A stretch of 64,000 nt of DNA from Ruegeria meonggei (GTDB lineage Bacteria; Pseudomonadota; Alphaproteobacteria; Rhodobacterales; Rhodobacteraceae): contig NZ_FWFP01000006.1 in NCBI RefSeq assembly GCF_900172215.1, positions 1-64,000 of the forward strand, given 5' to 3'. The notes under the pieces were generated by a model. That model searched no databases and was not told the origin of the DNA. It saw only the letters and a program-made list of their open reading frames with translations. A program made the translations under genes and the position numbers. Positions 1-8,336 of this stretch are shown here, one piece after another (position 1 is the first letter of the stretch; the number at the start of each line of letters is the position of its first letter).

Positions 1-509
1 TCAGCGCGCCCGCCTAATCCATTCCCTAAGATGCCCCCAGTCTCTCCCAGGCGTCCAACCGTCTCTCCGGTCCGTCCGGCCGTCTCTCCGACCCGTCAGC
101 ACCACCTCAGCAGCGCCGGTGAAGGGGGTTCTAAGTTTAACCGCATAAGACCGCAAGCAGAAAAGTACATCTTGCGCGATTTTTTTGCGTTTTTTGCTTT
201 TATCGTTTTAATTCAACATATTAACCTAAAGTTCACTACAGCATTTCGACCACCGACATCAAACAGATGGGCGGCCACGGCGCGTCAATGACATACGTCC
301 CTTTGCATGCACCCCACATATAGTGAGTCTCTTGTCGACACCCACAAGGAAAGGCCGAGTCGAATTGGTCAAACGATTCAATTTGTGGTCGATTTTCACG
401 ACTCATTGTCCCTTAAAACCCAAAATAAACAAATCGAGGCGCATAGGCCTTGCGCATTTCTCCCCGATGCGGTCACCTCGCCTGCACAACACGGCCAAAC
501 GTTCTGTAC
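1..509. other. Gene-free leader region
   Basis: No convincing coding sequence was found on either strand. The stretch holds an imperfect 21-bp tandem repeat (40-102) and an AT-rich tract around 175-250 with runs of T. The short open frames have low-complexity translations and no visible ribosome-binding sites. The last part probably carries the promoter of the pxpBCA operon, but I could not pick out clear -35/-10 boxes. Confidence 0.5.
40..102. repeat. Imperfect 21-bp tandem repeat, three copies
   Basis: Three units begin with GTCTCTCC at 40, 61 and 82, an exact period of 21 bases. The last unit is the most diverged. If translated on the + strand, the units would give a seven-residue V-S-P-x-R-P-x pattern, but nothing else supports coding. 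Confidence 0.6.
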
Positions 510-1265
510 ATGACCCATACCCAAGCTGACCCTTTTCCACGCATACGCACCGCTGGTCTGGACGGTCTATTGATATCGTTTGCGGACACGATGGCAGAAC
601 CCTCGAACCGCGCGGCGCTGGCTTTTCGCAATGCAATCGATTCCAGTGACTGGGACGGGGTGATCGAAACGTCCGCCTCTTTGGCATCTGCCTATGTCCG
701 GTTCGATCCCACCCGCCTGGAACATTCTGAAATCCGGGCGCGCGTGGAACAGGTGCTACAGCAACGGGATTGGTATCACGCGCCACTGCCCACCGGACGC
801 CACCTATGGCAGGTGCCGACCGTATATGGCGGAGATTTGGCGCCGCAGTTGGATGAGGCCGCCGCGGTCGCAGGCTTGTCCACTGCCGAAGCCATCCGCC
901 GCCTCAGTGAAACGCGTGTACGGGTTTTGACAATTGGCTTTGCGCCGGGGCAGCCCTATCTCGGGCCGCTTGGACCAGAGTTCAACATTCCACGTCTCAA
1001 AGAATTGACACCAATGGTGCCCGAAGGCGCGCTGGTGCTGGCGATATCCCAGTTTGTGCTGTTTTCCGGCCCCACGCCGACAGGATGGCGGCATGTAGGC
1101 CAAACCGCCTTTCGCTGTTTCCGCCCCGAGGCCGCGCAGAGTTTCGCGCTGCGCCCCGGGGATGAGATGCAGTTCCTGCCGGTCTCGCGGGAAGAATTGG
1201 AAGATATCCGCGCGCGCAATACTGACGGCGCAGGTGGCGCCACCTGTCAGGAAATCCCCGGTTGA
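510..1265 (+). CDS. pxpB: 5-oxoprolinase subunit PxpB (KipI family)
   Basis: This 251-residue protein belongs to the KipI/PxpB carboxyltransferase family, which works with PxpA and PxpC in ATP-dependent opening of 5-oxoproline (pyroglutamate) to glutamate. The family-typical stretch G-F-A-P-G-Q-P-Y-L-G lies in the middle, and the C-terminal part has the usual G-P-T-P-T-G-W-R-H-V-G run. ATG at 510 was chosen because upstream in-frame codons translate into non-conserved sequence. The stop overlaps the pxpC start by four bases (TTGA), indicating translational coupling. The gene leads a three-gene operon pxpB-pxpC-pxpA. Family assignment is confident; the substrate is inferred from the complete gene set. 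Confidence 0.92.
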   Translation: MTHTQADPFPRIRTAGLDGLLISFADTMAEPSNRAALAFRNAIDSSDWDGVIETSASLASAYVRFDPTRLEHSEIRARVEQVLQQRDWYHAPLPTGRHLWQVPTVYGGDLAPQLDEAAAVAGLSTAEAIRRLSETRVRVLTIGFAPGQPYLGPLGPEFNIPRLKELTPMVPEGALVLAISQFVLFSGPTPTGWRHVGQTAFRCFRPEAAQSFALRPGDEMQFLPVSREELEDIRARNTDGAGGATCQEIPG

Positions 1266-2260
1266 GCTTGCGCGTACATCAGATCGGCCCGGCTTGCACG
1301 GTGCAGGATCAAGGAAGAACCGGGTTACTGGATCAGGGATTGTCTCGGTCCGGGGCGGCAGATCAACTGGCCCTGCACGAAGGAGCGGCCCTTTTGGGTC
1401 ATAGCCCGGACTGCGCTGCGCTTGAAATGGCGGGGATAGGTGGCACGTTCGAGGCCACGCAACCCATCAATATCGCGCTAACCGGCGCGCCAATGCAGGC
1501 CAGCATTGATATCAGCCCGGTCGCCTGGAACGCCTCTCATCCGCTTGAGCCCGGGCAGAAGCTGGTGATCGGAGCGGTAAAGCAAGGAAATTATGGCTAT
1601 CTACATATTGCGGGCGGGATTGATGCTCCGCTGTTTTTGGGCTCACGCGCGACCCATCTGACGGCCAATGCCGGGCGCGCAGTGCAGGCGGGTGATCTTC
1701 TGCCCGCCGGTCAAGCCTCGGGGCGCGCGGGTATGAAACTGCGCCCCGATGATCGGTTTAACGGAGGAGAGTTGCGCGTTGTCGCCAGCTTTCAGACCCC
1801 GTTGTTTGACCAAAATACACGTGACCGATTTGCAGGGACCACATTTCGCCGCGGGGCGCGGGCCAACCGGATGGGGGTGCAACTGGATTGCGATGGCGAC
1901 GGGTTTGCCGCCAAGGGGCAGTTGAACATTTTGTCCGAGGTCATCACACCCGGCGATATCCAGATGACCGGCACAGGGAACCCCTTTATCCTGCTACCCG
2001 AATGCCAGACCACCGGAGGGTATCCGCGCATCGCCACCGTCCTGCCCTGTGATTTGCCCCGTGCGGCGCAAACCCCCGCAGGTGCCGAGGTTCGGTTCAA
2101 GTTCGTGACCCTGGATGATGCCGTTGCTCTTCATGCCGCCTATCTGGCGGATCTGTCCCGGCTGCGGGCTCGGGTTGAGCCGCTGGTGCGCGACCCCAAT
2201 GACATTGCTGACCTGTTGTCCTACCAGTTGATCAGCGGAATGATCTCGGCCACCGATTAA
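1262..2260 (+). CDS. pxpC: 5-oxoprolinase subunit PxpC (KipA / biotin-dependent carboxyltransferase-like)
   Basis: The product has 332 residues, normal for PxpC/KipA. It opens with the family pattern (G-P-A-C-T-V-Q-D-Q-G-R-T-G near residues 8-20) and contains G-G-I-D-A-P-L-F-L-G-S-R-A-T at about 120-135. In the PxpABC complex this subunit partners PxpB. The start is TTG at 1262, inside the four-base overlap with pxpB; no better ATG agrees with the conserved N-terminus. It is followed after 12 bases by pxpA. Older annotations call this family allophanate hydrolase subunit 2 or urea amidolyase-related; the adjacent pxpB and pxpA favour 5-oxoprolinase. Confidence 0.92.
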   Translation: MSLRVHQIGPACTVQDQGRTGLLDQGLSRSGAADQLALHEGAALLGHSPDCAALEMAGIGGTFEATQPINIALTGAPMQASIDISPVAWNASHPLEPGQKLVIGAVKQGNYGYLHIAGGIDAPLFLGSRATHLTANAGRAVQAGDLLPAGQASGRAGMKLRPDDRFNGGELRVVASFQTPLFDQNTRDRFAGTTFRRGARANRMGVQLDCDGDGFAAKGQLNILSEVITPGDIQMTGTGNPFILLPECQTTGGYPRIATVLPCDLPRAAQTPAGAEVRFKFVTLDDAVALHAAYLADLSRLRARVEPLVRDPNDIADLLSYQLISGMISATD

Positions 2261-2272
2261 GGAGAAATGCCC

Positions 2273-3034
2273 ATGCCCAGCGTCGATCTGAATGCCGATA
2301 TGGGGGAAAGCTTTGGTCCCTGGAACATGGGCGACGATGAAAGCCTGCTCAAGATCATCACCTCGGCCAATATCGCCTGCGGATTTCACGCAGGTGATCC
2401 GGATGTGATGGTCAAGACGATGACATTGGCGGCTGAAAACGGTGTCGGCATCGGCGCCCATCCCGGATTCCCCGATCTTCAGGGCTTTGGCCGGCGCAAT
2501 ATGAAAGTGCCGCATGACAGCCTGCGCAATCTGGTGCGCTATCAATTGGGCGCAGCAAAGGGCATGGCCAGGGCGGTTGGCACCGACGTGCGCCACTTAA
2601 AGCTGCACGGAGCGCTGGCCAATATGTGCTCGGCCGATGTCGACATGGCGCGGGCCTGTTATCAGGGCGCGCTGGATGTTGACCCGGATATCATCATCAT
2701 GGTTCTGGCCGTGACCAAACAGGAAGAGGCCGTGCGCGCGCTTGGCTGTAAGTGGGTCGGCGAAATTTTCGCAGATCGCACCTATAACGACGACGGCACG
2801 CTGGTGGACCGCAGCCTGCCCGGCGCCGTCATCCATGACCCCGATGTAGCAGGCCCGCGCATCCTGAACATGGTGCGCGAGGGTGCCATCCTCACCGAAA
2901 GCGGCAAGAGGTTGGAGACCTCGATCGACACAATCTGCCTGCATGGCGACGGACCCACGGCGGTGCAGATCGCCCGGTCGGTACGCAAGAACCTGATCGA
3001 AGGCGGGGTCGAGGTGACAAAGTTCATCCGGTAA
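2273..3034 (+). CDS. pxpA: 5-oxoprolinase subunit PxpA (LamB/YcsF family)
   Basis: The product (253 residues) carries the LamB/YcsF signature at its start: V-D-L-N-A-D-M-G-E-S-F-G, then N-I-A-C-G-F-H-A-G-D. This is the metal-dependent subunit of the prokaryotic 5-oxoprolinase. Two in-frame ATGs exist at 2267 and 2273. The ribosome-binding site AAGGAG (2259-2264) is only two bases from the first but eight from the second, so 2273 is preferred. It is the last gene of the pxpBCA operon. The role is recycling of pyroglutamate to glutamate in the cytoplasm. Confidence 0.93.
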   Translation: MPSVDLNADMGESFGPWNMGDDESLLKIITSANIACGFHAGDPDVMVKTMTLAAENGVGIGAHPGFPDLQGFGRRNMKVPHDSLRNLVRYQLGAAKGMARAVGTDVRHLKLHGALANMCSADVDMARACYQGALDVDPDIIIMVLAVTKQEEAVRALGCKWVGEIFADRTYNDDGTLVDRSLPGAVIHDPDVAGPRILNMVREGAILTESGKRLETSIDTICLHGDGPTAVQIARSVRKNLIEGGVEVTKFIR

Positions 3035-3185
3035 CCACCTCGGTGTAAGATCGGCCCCTTACCTTGTTACTGTTGCCCGCACGCGATTCAGCCCCTAGCA
3101 TGCTTGCAAGTGCATGTTCTGAATACCACAAATCCAAGCACGACCGCGCCCGTTGACTGCCGGTTCTGCGCAAGGAGGTAAGTTA

Positions 3186-4433
3186 ATGTCTTTTGATTTG
3201 ATGTCTTATGAACCCCGGGGCGACAAGAAGAACTCGGATTTTTTCGCCGAGTATCTACCTAAGATTTATGAACGGCGCACCAGTTCGGGTACTGCTGATC
3301 AAGTCGGCGAGATGCGGGCCATCGTTATGCAAGTTGAGCCCACGGCATTGTTCGATACGATGGTCGAGCTTTACGTAATGACGCCGTATCGCCACACGGC
3401 AACCTATCTGGGTGCAACCCACAAGTATTCGGTGATGCATTCGCACCCGGACTATCCCGCGCTAATCGTGATGGCCCCGCTAAGTCCAAGTTTCGAGGAC
3501 TTTATCCCGCGCATCAACCGCATGTACCCGCTGGCGCGGAACACACCCCAGACCCGCTATGTTGGAGAGATCTATGGCGCGACTGATCTGAACACCCTCA
3601 GCAAGACGCTGGAGGATCAGAATATCCGCTTTGAATACAGCGGCGATACCGAAAATCCGTTCTACACGTTGGATGGGTTCCGCTTTACCACGCCGTCCGA
3701 TTTCACCTGCAACCGGGTCGGCTATTCTACTTTGGATTTCAATGATCCTGACAGTCTGGGGCTTGGTGACCGCGTGGTGCTGAACAACACGGAACAGGCA
3801 CAGCTGGATCGGGCGGCCGCCCTTGGCAGCGAAACCAAAATCGCCCCGCTGATGCTGGGCGTCGACCACCTTGCCACGCGGGTCCTTGCTGGTGAGCGTG
3901 AGGATGCAATCCTCGAGTTTCTGACCATGGTGCCCTATTACTTTTGGGGGGCGTATAACATCTTTGACATGAACTCCTCGACCAATGTGAACCGCAATTC
4001 CAGCGTCGACGATGACAAGAAATCCCCTGCCAAGGTGTTCACGGCCAACAATACCCCGTCCTTCGTGAATTCCTTTGCCAAACTACCGATGCCAACCGAG
4101 GATTTCGTCCGCAATTTCGGACGCCGCCTGCACCACATGGCGATCGAGATCAAGGATGGCGATCATGGCGCCGGGGAAAAGAACGTCGATTTCGTGGTGA
4201 ACACGCTCAAAGACAAGGGCGTGCCGTTTCTGGCCCATGTGGTGGGCGAATGCAAAGACGACCCAAACCTCAAGCAAATCTTCTCAAAGCATTCCAAGAA
4301 CACCCTGCTGATCACGGAATACATTGAGCGGTGCCACAAGTATGACGGCTTTTTCACCAAGGATAACGTCGCCGCTTTGACGGCAGCGGCCGGGCAGGAC
4401 GAGCAGTACCAGCACGGCCACGTCTTCGACTAA
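3186..4433 (+). CDS. HPPD-like VOC-superfamily non-haem iron dioxygenase
   Basis: This 415-residue protein resembles 4-hydroxyphenylpyruvate dioxygenase (HPPD) in fold pattern. A 2-His-1-Glu set can be read at H228 (G-V-D-H-L-A), H316 or H317 (L-H-H-M-A-I-E) and E378 (T-E-Y-I-E-R). After the glutamate comes D-G-F-F-T-K-D-N-V-A-A-L, spaced like the C-terminal helix of HPPD (G-F-G-x-G-N-F-x-A-L). The N-terminal half would be the degenerate first VOC domain. It is longer than usual bacterial HPPD (about 350-380) and identity looks low, so the substrate is unknown. The start at 3186 follows a strong AAGGAGG (3172-3178). It stands alone after pxpBCA with its own upstream gap. Dioxygenase chemistry is inferred from the triad only. 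Confidence 0.6.
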   Translation: MSFDLMSYEPRGDKKNSDFFAEYLPKIYERRTSSGTADQVGEMRAIVMQVEPTALFDTMVELYVMTPYRHTATYLGATHKYSVMHSHPDYPALIVMAPLSPSFEDFIPRINRMYPLARNTPQTRYVGEIYGATDLNTLSKTLEDQNIRFEYSGDTENPFYTLDGFRFTTPSDFTCNRVGYSTLDFNDPDSLGLGDRVVLNNTEQAQLDRAAALGSETKIAPLMLGVDHLATRVLAGEREDAILEFLTMVPYYFWGAYNIFDMNSSTNVNRNSSVDDDKKSPAKVFTANNTPSFVNSFAKLPMPTEDFVRNFGRRLHHMAIEIKDGDHGAGEKNVDFVVNTLKDKGVPFLAHVVGECKDDPNLKQIFSKHSKNTLLITEYIERCHKYDGFFTKDNVAALTAAAGQDEQYQHGHVFD

Positions 4434-4450
4434 AGCGCTGGTAAAAAAAT

Positions 4451-4472
4451 GGCTGCGAGTTTCCTCGCAGCC
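4451..4472 (-). terminator. Rho-independent terminator between convergent genes
   Basis: A perfect 9-bp stem (GGCTGCGAG/CTCGCAGCC) with a TTTC loop lies between two convergent stop codons. On the minus strand it is followed by ATTTTTTTAC, so it looks strongest for the leftward carboxypeptidase transcript. On the plus strand it is preceded by the A-run but lacks a T-run after it. Confidence 0.8.
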
Positions 4473-4501
4473 CAGATCCATCCAGGAGAGTATGTCGGGT
4501 C

Positions 4502-5917
4502 TTATGACGGCCCGATCATGAAACAGGTGACATTCCGGGCCTGAAGCCTGCGGCAGGCCAGATCGGCCTGTTCGCGGGTCATGCCCTGGAACGTTGCATC
4601 AAAGCCGCGCGTGTTTTGGTTCACCTTGCGCAGCGTGCCTTCCAGAGTAGTCATTTCCGACAGGGCAGTTTTCAACAGAACTTTTTCTGCCTCGTATCGG
4701 GTGGTATAGCGGCCAACATTGACGCCCCACAAATGGCCGCCTGATGTCGATAGCCGGGTGACAATCTCTTGTTCTGGTTCGGGCTGCACTGTCGGGTCGG
4801 CCGAGGTCAGAACCAGATCGTTTGGACGGGCCGCGGGCCGGGTGCCGTCGCCATCTGTCGTAGGCTGAACGTCAGCTGCCGCAATGGCCGCGGCGATTCC
4901 GTCTTGAATACGTGCGCCGTTCTTGGCAGCCGTGGCGGCTACGGTGCCAGCCACCTGGACGGCAGCAGTACGTCCCGGGCGCAAAACCGGCCGCAGGCTG
5001 GAGGTTGGTGCGATTGCGAGGCTTGCGACCGTAGCACCCAAACCGGCATTCCCGGCATAAACCGGGCGCGCAGGCTTTCGAATCGGCGCGCGAGAGGGTG
5101 CCCGGCGAAAGCCCATATCCAGCAGCTCGGCCACTTTGGCATTGCGAGATGCGCCGGACTTACCGCCAAAAACGGTGGCAATGATGCGTTCATCCTTGCG
5201 CTTGGCCGAAGCAACCAAATTGAAACCCGCCGCGCGGGTATAGCCGGTTTTGATTCCATCTGCGCCTTTGTAAGCTGCCAACAAACGCCGGTTCGTGTTC
5301 GGAACCGTCTTGATCCCGGCATGGGTCGATTGGCGCGAAAACAGGTTATAATACTGCGGGTAATCATACAGCAGATGCCGACCCAATTCGGTCATGTCTC
5401 GTGCCGTTGACAGGTGACCTGATTCCGTCAGTCCGTGCGCGTTCTTGAAGGTTGTGCGACTCATGCCCATGGCCTTGGCGGTGCGTGTCATGCGGCGGGC
5501 AAATGCAGCCTCGGACCCGCTGATCGCAATCCCGATTGCCGTGGCGGCGTCGTTGGCCGATTTCACAGCCGCCGCGCGGATCAGATAACGAAACGCAATA
5601 GTCTGCCCGGATCGCAGGCCCAGTTTAGACGGCGGCTCGGATGAGGCTTTTTTGGTGATACGCACGGGTGTATCCAGTGTGATCTCGCCATTTCGCACCG
5701 CCTCGAACGCGATGTACAGCGTCATCATCTTGGTCAAAGAGGCCGGGTGCAGCCGAGTGTCAGCATTCCGCGAATGCAGCACCTCGCCGGTGCGCGCATC
5801 GATTACCATTGCCGCATAAGGTGCGGCCATCCCTTGCAACGGTGCAAAAGAAAGCAGCCACAAGAATGCCATAAGGAATAAGCCCATTCGGGCCGGAACT
5901 GTCCGCCGAACCTGCAC
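4502..5917 (-). CDS. D-alanyl-D-alanine carboxypeptidase (DacA/PBP5-6 type) with C-terminal SPOR domain
   Basis: A serine-type peptidase of 471 residues that trims the fifth D-alanine from peptidoglycan stem peptides in the periplasm. All three penicillin-binding motifs are visible: S60-L-T-K63, S120-A-N122 and K223-T-G225. An N-terminal signal (about residues 11-31) ends at A-A-P-Y. After the catalytic domain comes an alanine/proline-rich linker (about 285-390). The last 80 residues look like a SPOR domain (W-G-V-N-V-G-R-Y ... Q-A-D-L-A-C-R-R-L), which in other proteins binds denuded septal glycan. The domain order suggests action at the division site. The classical PBP5 amphipathic anchor is not evident. 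It ends at a good terminator. Confidence 0.9.
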   Translation of the reverse strand: MQVRRTVPARMGLFLMAFLWLLSFAPLQGMAAPYAAMVIDARTGEVLHSRNADTRLHPASLTKMMTLYIAFEAVRNGEITLDTPVRITKKASSEPPSKLGLRSGQTIAFRYLIRAAAVKSANDAATAIGIAISGSEAAFARRMTRTAKAMGMSRTTFKNAHGLTESGHLSTARDMTELGRHLLYDYPQYYNLFSRQSTHAGIKTVPNTNRRLLAAYKGADGIKTGYTRAAGFNLVASAKRKDERIIATVFGGKSGASRNAKVAELLDMGFRRAPSRAPIRKPARPVYAGNAGLGATVASLAIAPTSSLRPVLRPGRTAAVQVAGTVAATAAKNGARIQDGIAAAIAAADVQPTTDGDGTRPAARPNDLVLTSADPTVQPEPEQEIVTRLSTSGGHLWGVNVGRYTTRYEAEKVLLKTALSEMTTLEGTLRKVNQNTRGFDATFQGMTREQADLACRRLQARNVTCFMIGPS

Positions 5918-6168
5918 GATCTTTGCCTCTGTCTGCCTCGGGCCGCCAGGTTTTCCTGGTCGGCAATTTAATTGTTTTATTACAGGTCAAGCTAGCACAG
6001 CAGGCCAATTAAAGAAACCGAAAGCTTGAATTTTCGCTGTTCCGTGTCAGGCGAAGCAGCACACCACATATAGCTGATCACTGCCCCCACCCCACCAAAT
6101 CCATGAAGATGACAAGATTATGCCGGTGCTCATGGTCGATTTTCGGGAACTGAGGCTAATTGGCAACA

Positions 6169-6870
6169 TCAGCTTAACGCCCGTACAAGGCCTGCCAACT
6201 CACCCAGGTCCTGCAGTTCCCGGTACCGCGGATTGTCCGCCGGGGTTTCAGCCTGCTCAATCTCCCACACTAGACCGTGGGGAACATATACACCCCAACA
6301 CCCGGCTTTAATCGGAGCGACCACGTCCGAGCGCATCGAATTCCCGACCATCATTGCTGATGCGGGTCCCTCATCGTACTGGCCGAATATCGCGTGATAG
6401 GTCTCGGGCGACTTTTCAGACACAATCTCGACTGCGTCGAACAACTCTCCCAGCCCTGATTGCGCCAGCTTGCGTTCCTGATCAATCAGGTCGCCCTTGG
6501 TGATCAACACCACGCGGTGAGTGGTGGCCACGGTTTCGATGGCTTCGCGTGCATGGGGCAACAGCTCGATCGGATGGGCCAGCATATCTTGCCCGGCTTC
6601 AATCAACTGCCGGATGACCGATGCCGGAACGCGGTCCTCTGTTACCTCGATCGCGGTTTCGATCATCGACAAGGTAAAGCCTTTGATTCCATATCCATAA
6701 TGCCGGATGTTGCGCTTTTCAGCGGCCAGCAAACGTTCCAACAGGTGGTCGCGCCCGGCGTGATCGGCCAGCAGCTCGGCGAAATGTGTCTGGGTCAGCT
6801 GGAAAAACCGCTCATTATGCCATAGGGTATCATCAGCGTCGAAGCCGATTGTGGTCAGTTTTTGATCCAT
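6169..6870 (-). CDS. HAD-superfamily hydrolase
   Basis: A 233-residue HAD phosphatase. Motif I is near the N-terminus with D11 as presumed nucleophile and D13 as acid/base (G-F-D-A-D-D-T-L-W). Motif III/IV appears as V-G-N-S-M-R-S-D-V-V-A-P-I-K-A-G. The pattern resembles YjjG-like nucleotidases or other small-metabolite phosphatases; the substrate cannot be read. The frame stays open far upstream, but the start at 6870 (M-D-Q-K-L) matches where HAD conservation begins and avoids overlap with the divergent clpS. Confidence 0.85.
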   Translation of the reverse strand: MDQKLTTIGFDADDTLWHNERFFQLTQTHFAELLADHAGRDHLLERLLAAEKRNIRHYGYGIKGFTLSMIETAIEVTEDRVPASVIRQLIEAGQDMLAHPIELLPHAREAIETVATTHRVVLITKGDLIDQERKLAQSGLGELFDAVEIVSEKSPETYHAIFGQYDEGPASAMMVGNSMRSDVVAPIKAGCWGVYVPHGLVWEIEQAETPADNPRYRELQDLGELAGLVRALS

Positions 6871-6963
6871 GTCGATTACGTCCTGATGGCTCTTTTCTCT
6901 GGCCCGTTCGACGTTATATAACCGCACAGATAAACCGAAGCCTGAATCGGACAGTTGATCGCG

Positions 6964-7305
6964 ATGCTTGAACACCAATGGATGATGTCTGACAAACCGG
7001 ACGACGACGAAGACGCGTCCGTTTTGGTGCAGACGCGCCCCAAGACCAAGCGTCCGCCGCTTTACAAGGTTCTGCTGCTGAACGACGACTACACTCCGAT
7101 GGAGTTCGTCGTGCACGTGCTGGAACGGTTCTTTGGCATGACCCACGCCGAGGCGTTCGAAATCATGCTGACCGTTCACAAAAAGGGTGTGGCCGTCGTG
7201 GGTGTGTTCAGCCATGAAATCGCCGAGACCAAAGTGGGGCAGGTCATGGACTTTGCCCGCCGGCATCAACACCCTTTGCAATGCACCATGGAACGGGAAG
7301 AGTAA
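6964..7305 (+). CDS. clpS: ATP-dependent Clp protease adapter ClpS
   Basis: About 113 residues. ClpS delivers N-degron substrates to the ClpAP protease. The core is clear: [17 protein letters not shown], then V-H-K-K-G and a [12 protein letters not shown] segment. The N-terminal tail is variable and the start is uncertain: ATG at 6964, ATG at 6982 or 6985, or TTG at 6955. No strong ribosome-binding site decides between them. clpA is not next door in this window. It is divergent from the HAD hydrolase across about 90 bases. Confidence 0.93.
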   Translation: MLEHQWMMSDKPDDDEDASVLVQTRPKTKRPPLYKVLLLNDDYTPMEFVVHVLERFFGMTHAEAFEIMLTVHKKGVAVVGVFSHEIAETKVGQVMDFARRHQHPLQCTMEREE

Positions 7306-7333
7306 GGCTCTGCCGCTCTGACCGGAATAAACT

Positions 7334-8299
7334 ATGTCCCCTCGCCTTGATCTTGCCCTGCAAAGCGGCCTTGTGCTGTCGCATCCCCTGACAGTGATCG
7401 GGCCAACCGATGCGGCCGACTTGTCTGCCCTACCGTCCCAGACGCAGGTTGTTCAGCCCTTCAAACCTTTCCACGACCATTTTGCCGCGCAGGGGTTTTC
7501 AGTTGTGCCCGATGCACATGAGCCCTGTCAGGACGCCATCGTTTTCCTGCCGCGTGCCAAGGCGCTGGCCCACAGCAGGGTGCAACAGGCCTGTGCCCGC
7601 GCTGGCGGAGTGGTTGTCGTGGACGGCGCCAAGACCGATGGGGTGGACAGCCTGCTGAAAGACATCCGCAATAGGGTTGCGGTCCAGGGCCCGATTTCGA
7701 AAGCCCATGGCAAGATCTTCTGGTTCCAGGCGGACTGCCAGGCTTTCACGGATTGGGCCGCACCGGAACACCAGGCGGTGGATGGGTTCCAAACCGCGCC
7801 CGGAGTGTTCTCTGCGGATGGAATCGATCCTGCGTCGGCGCTGTTGCAGGCAGCCCTGCCCGACAAACCGGGTGCGCGCCTTGCCGATCTAGGGGCCGGA
7901 TGGGGATTTCTGTCGGCCGGGTTACTGCAGGCCGCCGGTTTGAAGACCCTGCATCTGGTCGAGGCGGATCACGCGGCGCTGACCTGCGCGCGCGCAAATG
8001 TCACGGACCCCCGCGCGCAATTTCACTGGGCCGATGCCGTCACATGGCGGGCGCCAGAGCCTTTGGATACAGTCGTGATGAACCCGCCCTTTCACACCTC
8101 GCGCAGTGCCGATCCAACGCTGGGGCAAGGGTTTATCACATCTGCCGCCAGAAACCTGATCCGCAACGGCACACTGTGGATGGTTGCCAATCGCCACCTG
8201 CCCTATGAAACCACCCTGAACGGTACTTTCGCCCAAGTCGAGGAAGTGACCGGCGACAATCGGTTCAAGGTGTTCCGCGCCTCTCGCCCTCGACGGTGA
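7334..8299 (+). CDS. RsmC-like class I SAM-dependent RNA methyltransferase
   Basis: Encodes 321 residues with a two-domain plan like RsmC/RlmG: a degenerate N-terminal half and a C-terminal Rossmann methyltransferase. The SAM-binding loop reads L-A-D-L-G-A-G-W-G-F-L-S at about 186-197, and the catalytic N-P-P-F tetrad is at 250-253, typical of N-methylation of a base exocyclic amine. The likely reaction is m2G formation in 16S rRNA, by analogy to RsmC (G1207). It starts 28 bases after clpS and may be cotranscribed with it. Confidence 0.8.
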   Translation: MSPRLDLALQSGLVLSHPLTVIGPTDAADLSALPSQTQVVQPFKPFHDHFAAQGFSVVPDAHEPCQDAIVFLPRAKALAHSRVQQACARAGGVVVVDGAKTDGVDSLLKDIRNRVAVQGPISKAHGKIFWFQADCQAFTDWAAPEHQAVDGFQTAPGVFSADGIDPASALLQAALPDKPGARLADLGAGWGFLSAGLLQAAGLKTLHLVEADHAALTCARANVTDPRAQFHWADAVTWRAPEPLDTVVMNPPFHTSRSADPTLGQGFITSAARNLIRNGTLWMVANRHLPYETTLNGTFAQVEEVTGDNRFKVFRASRPRR

Positions 8300-8336
8300 T
8301 CCCGGCTAACCTGCCCCGCAATCCAGGAGAATACAC

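Noticed and set aside
31..291. Possible small protein with a V-S-P-x-R-P-x repeat
   Set aside because: The repeat comes from the DNA tandem unit; there is no start signal or continuing domain after the repeat.
3090..3125. Palindrome-like CATGCTTGCAAGTGCATG before the HPPD-like gene, compared with the TTGCAA operator
   Set aside because: It shares only the TTGCAA core and not the full TTGCAACCGGTTGCAA palindrome; the symmetry is imperfect, so it was not counted as a regulon site.
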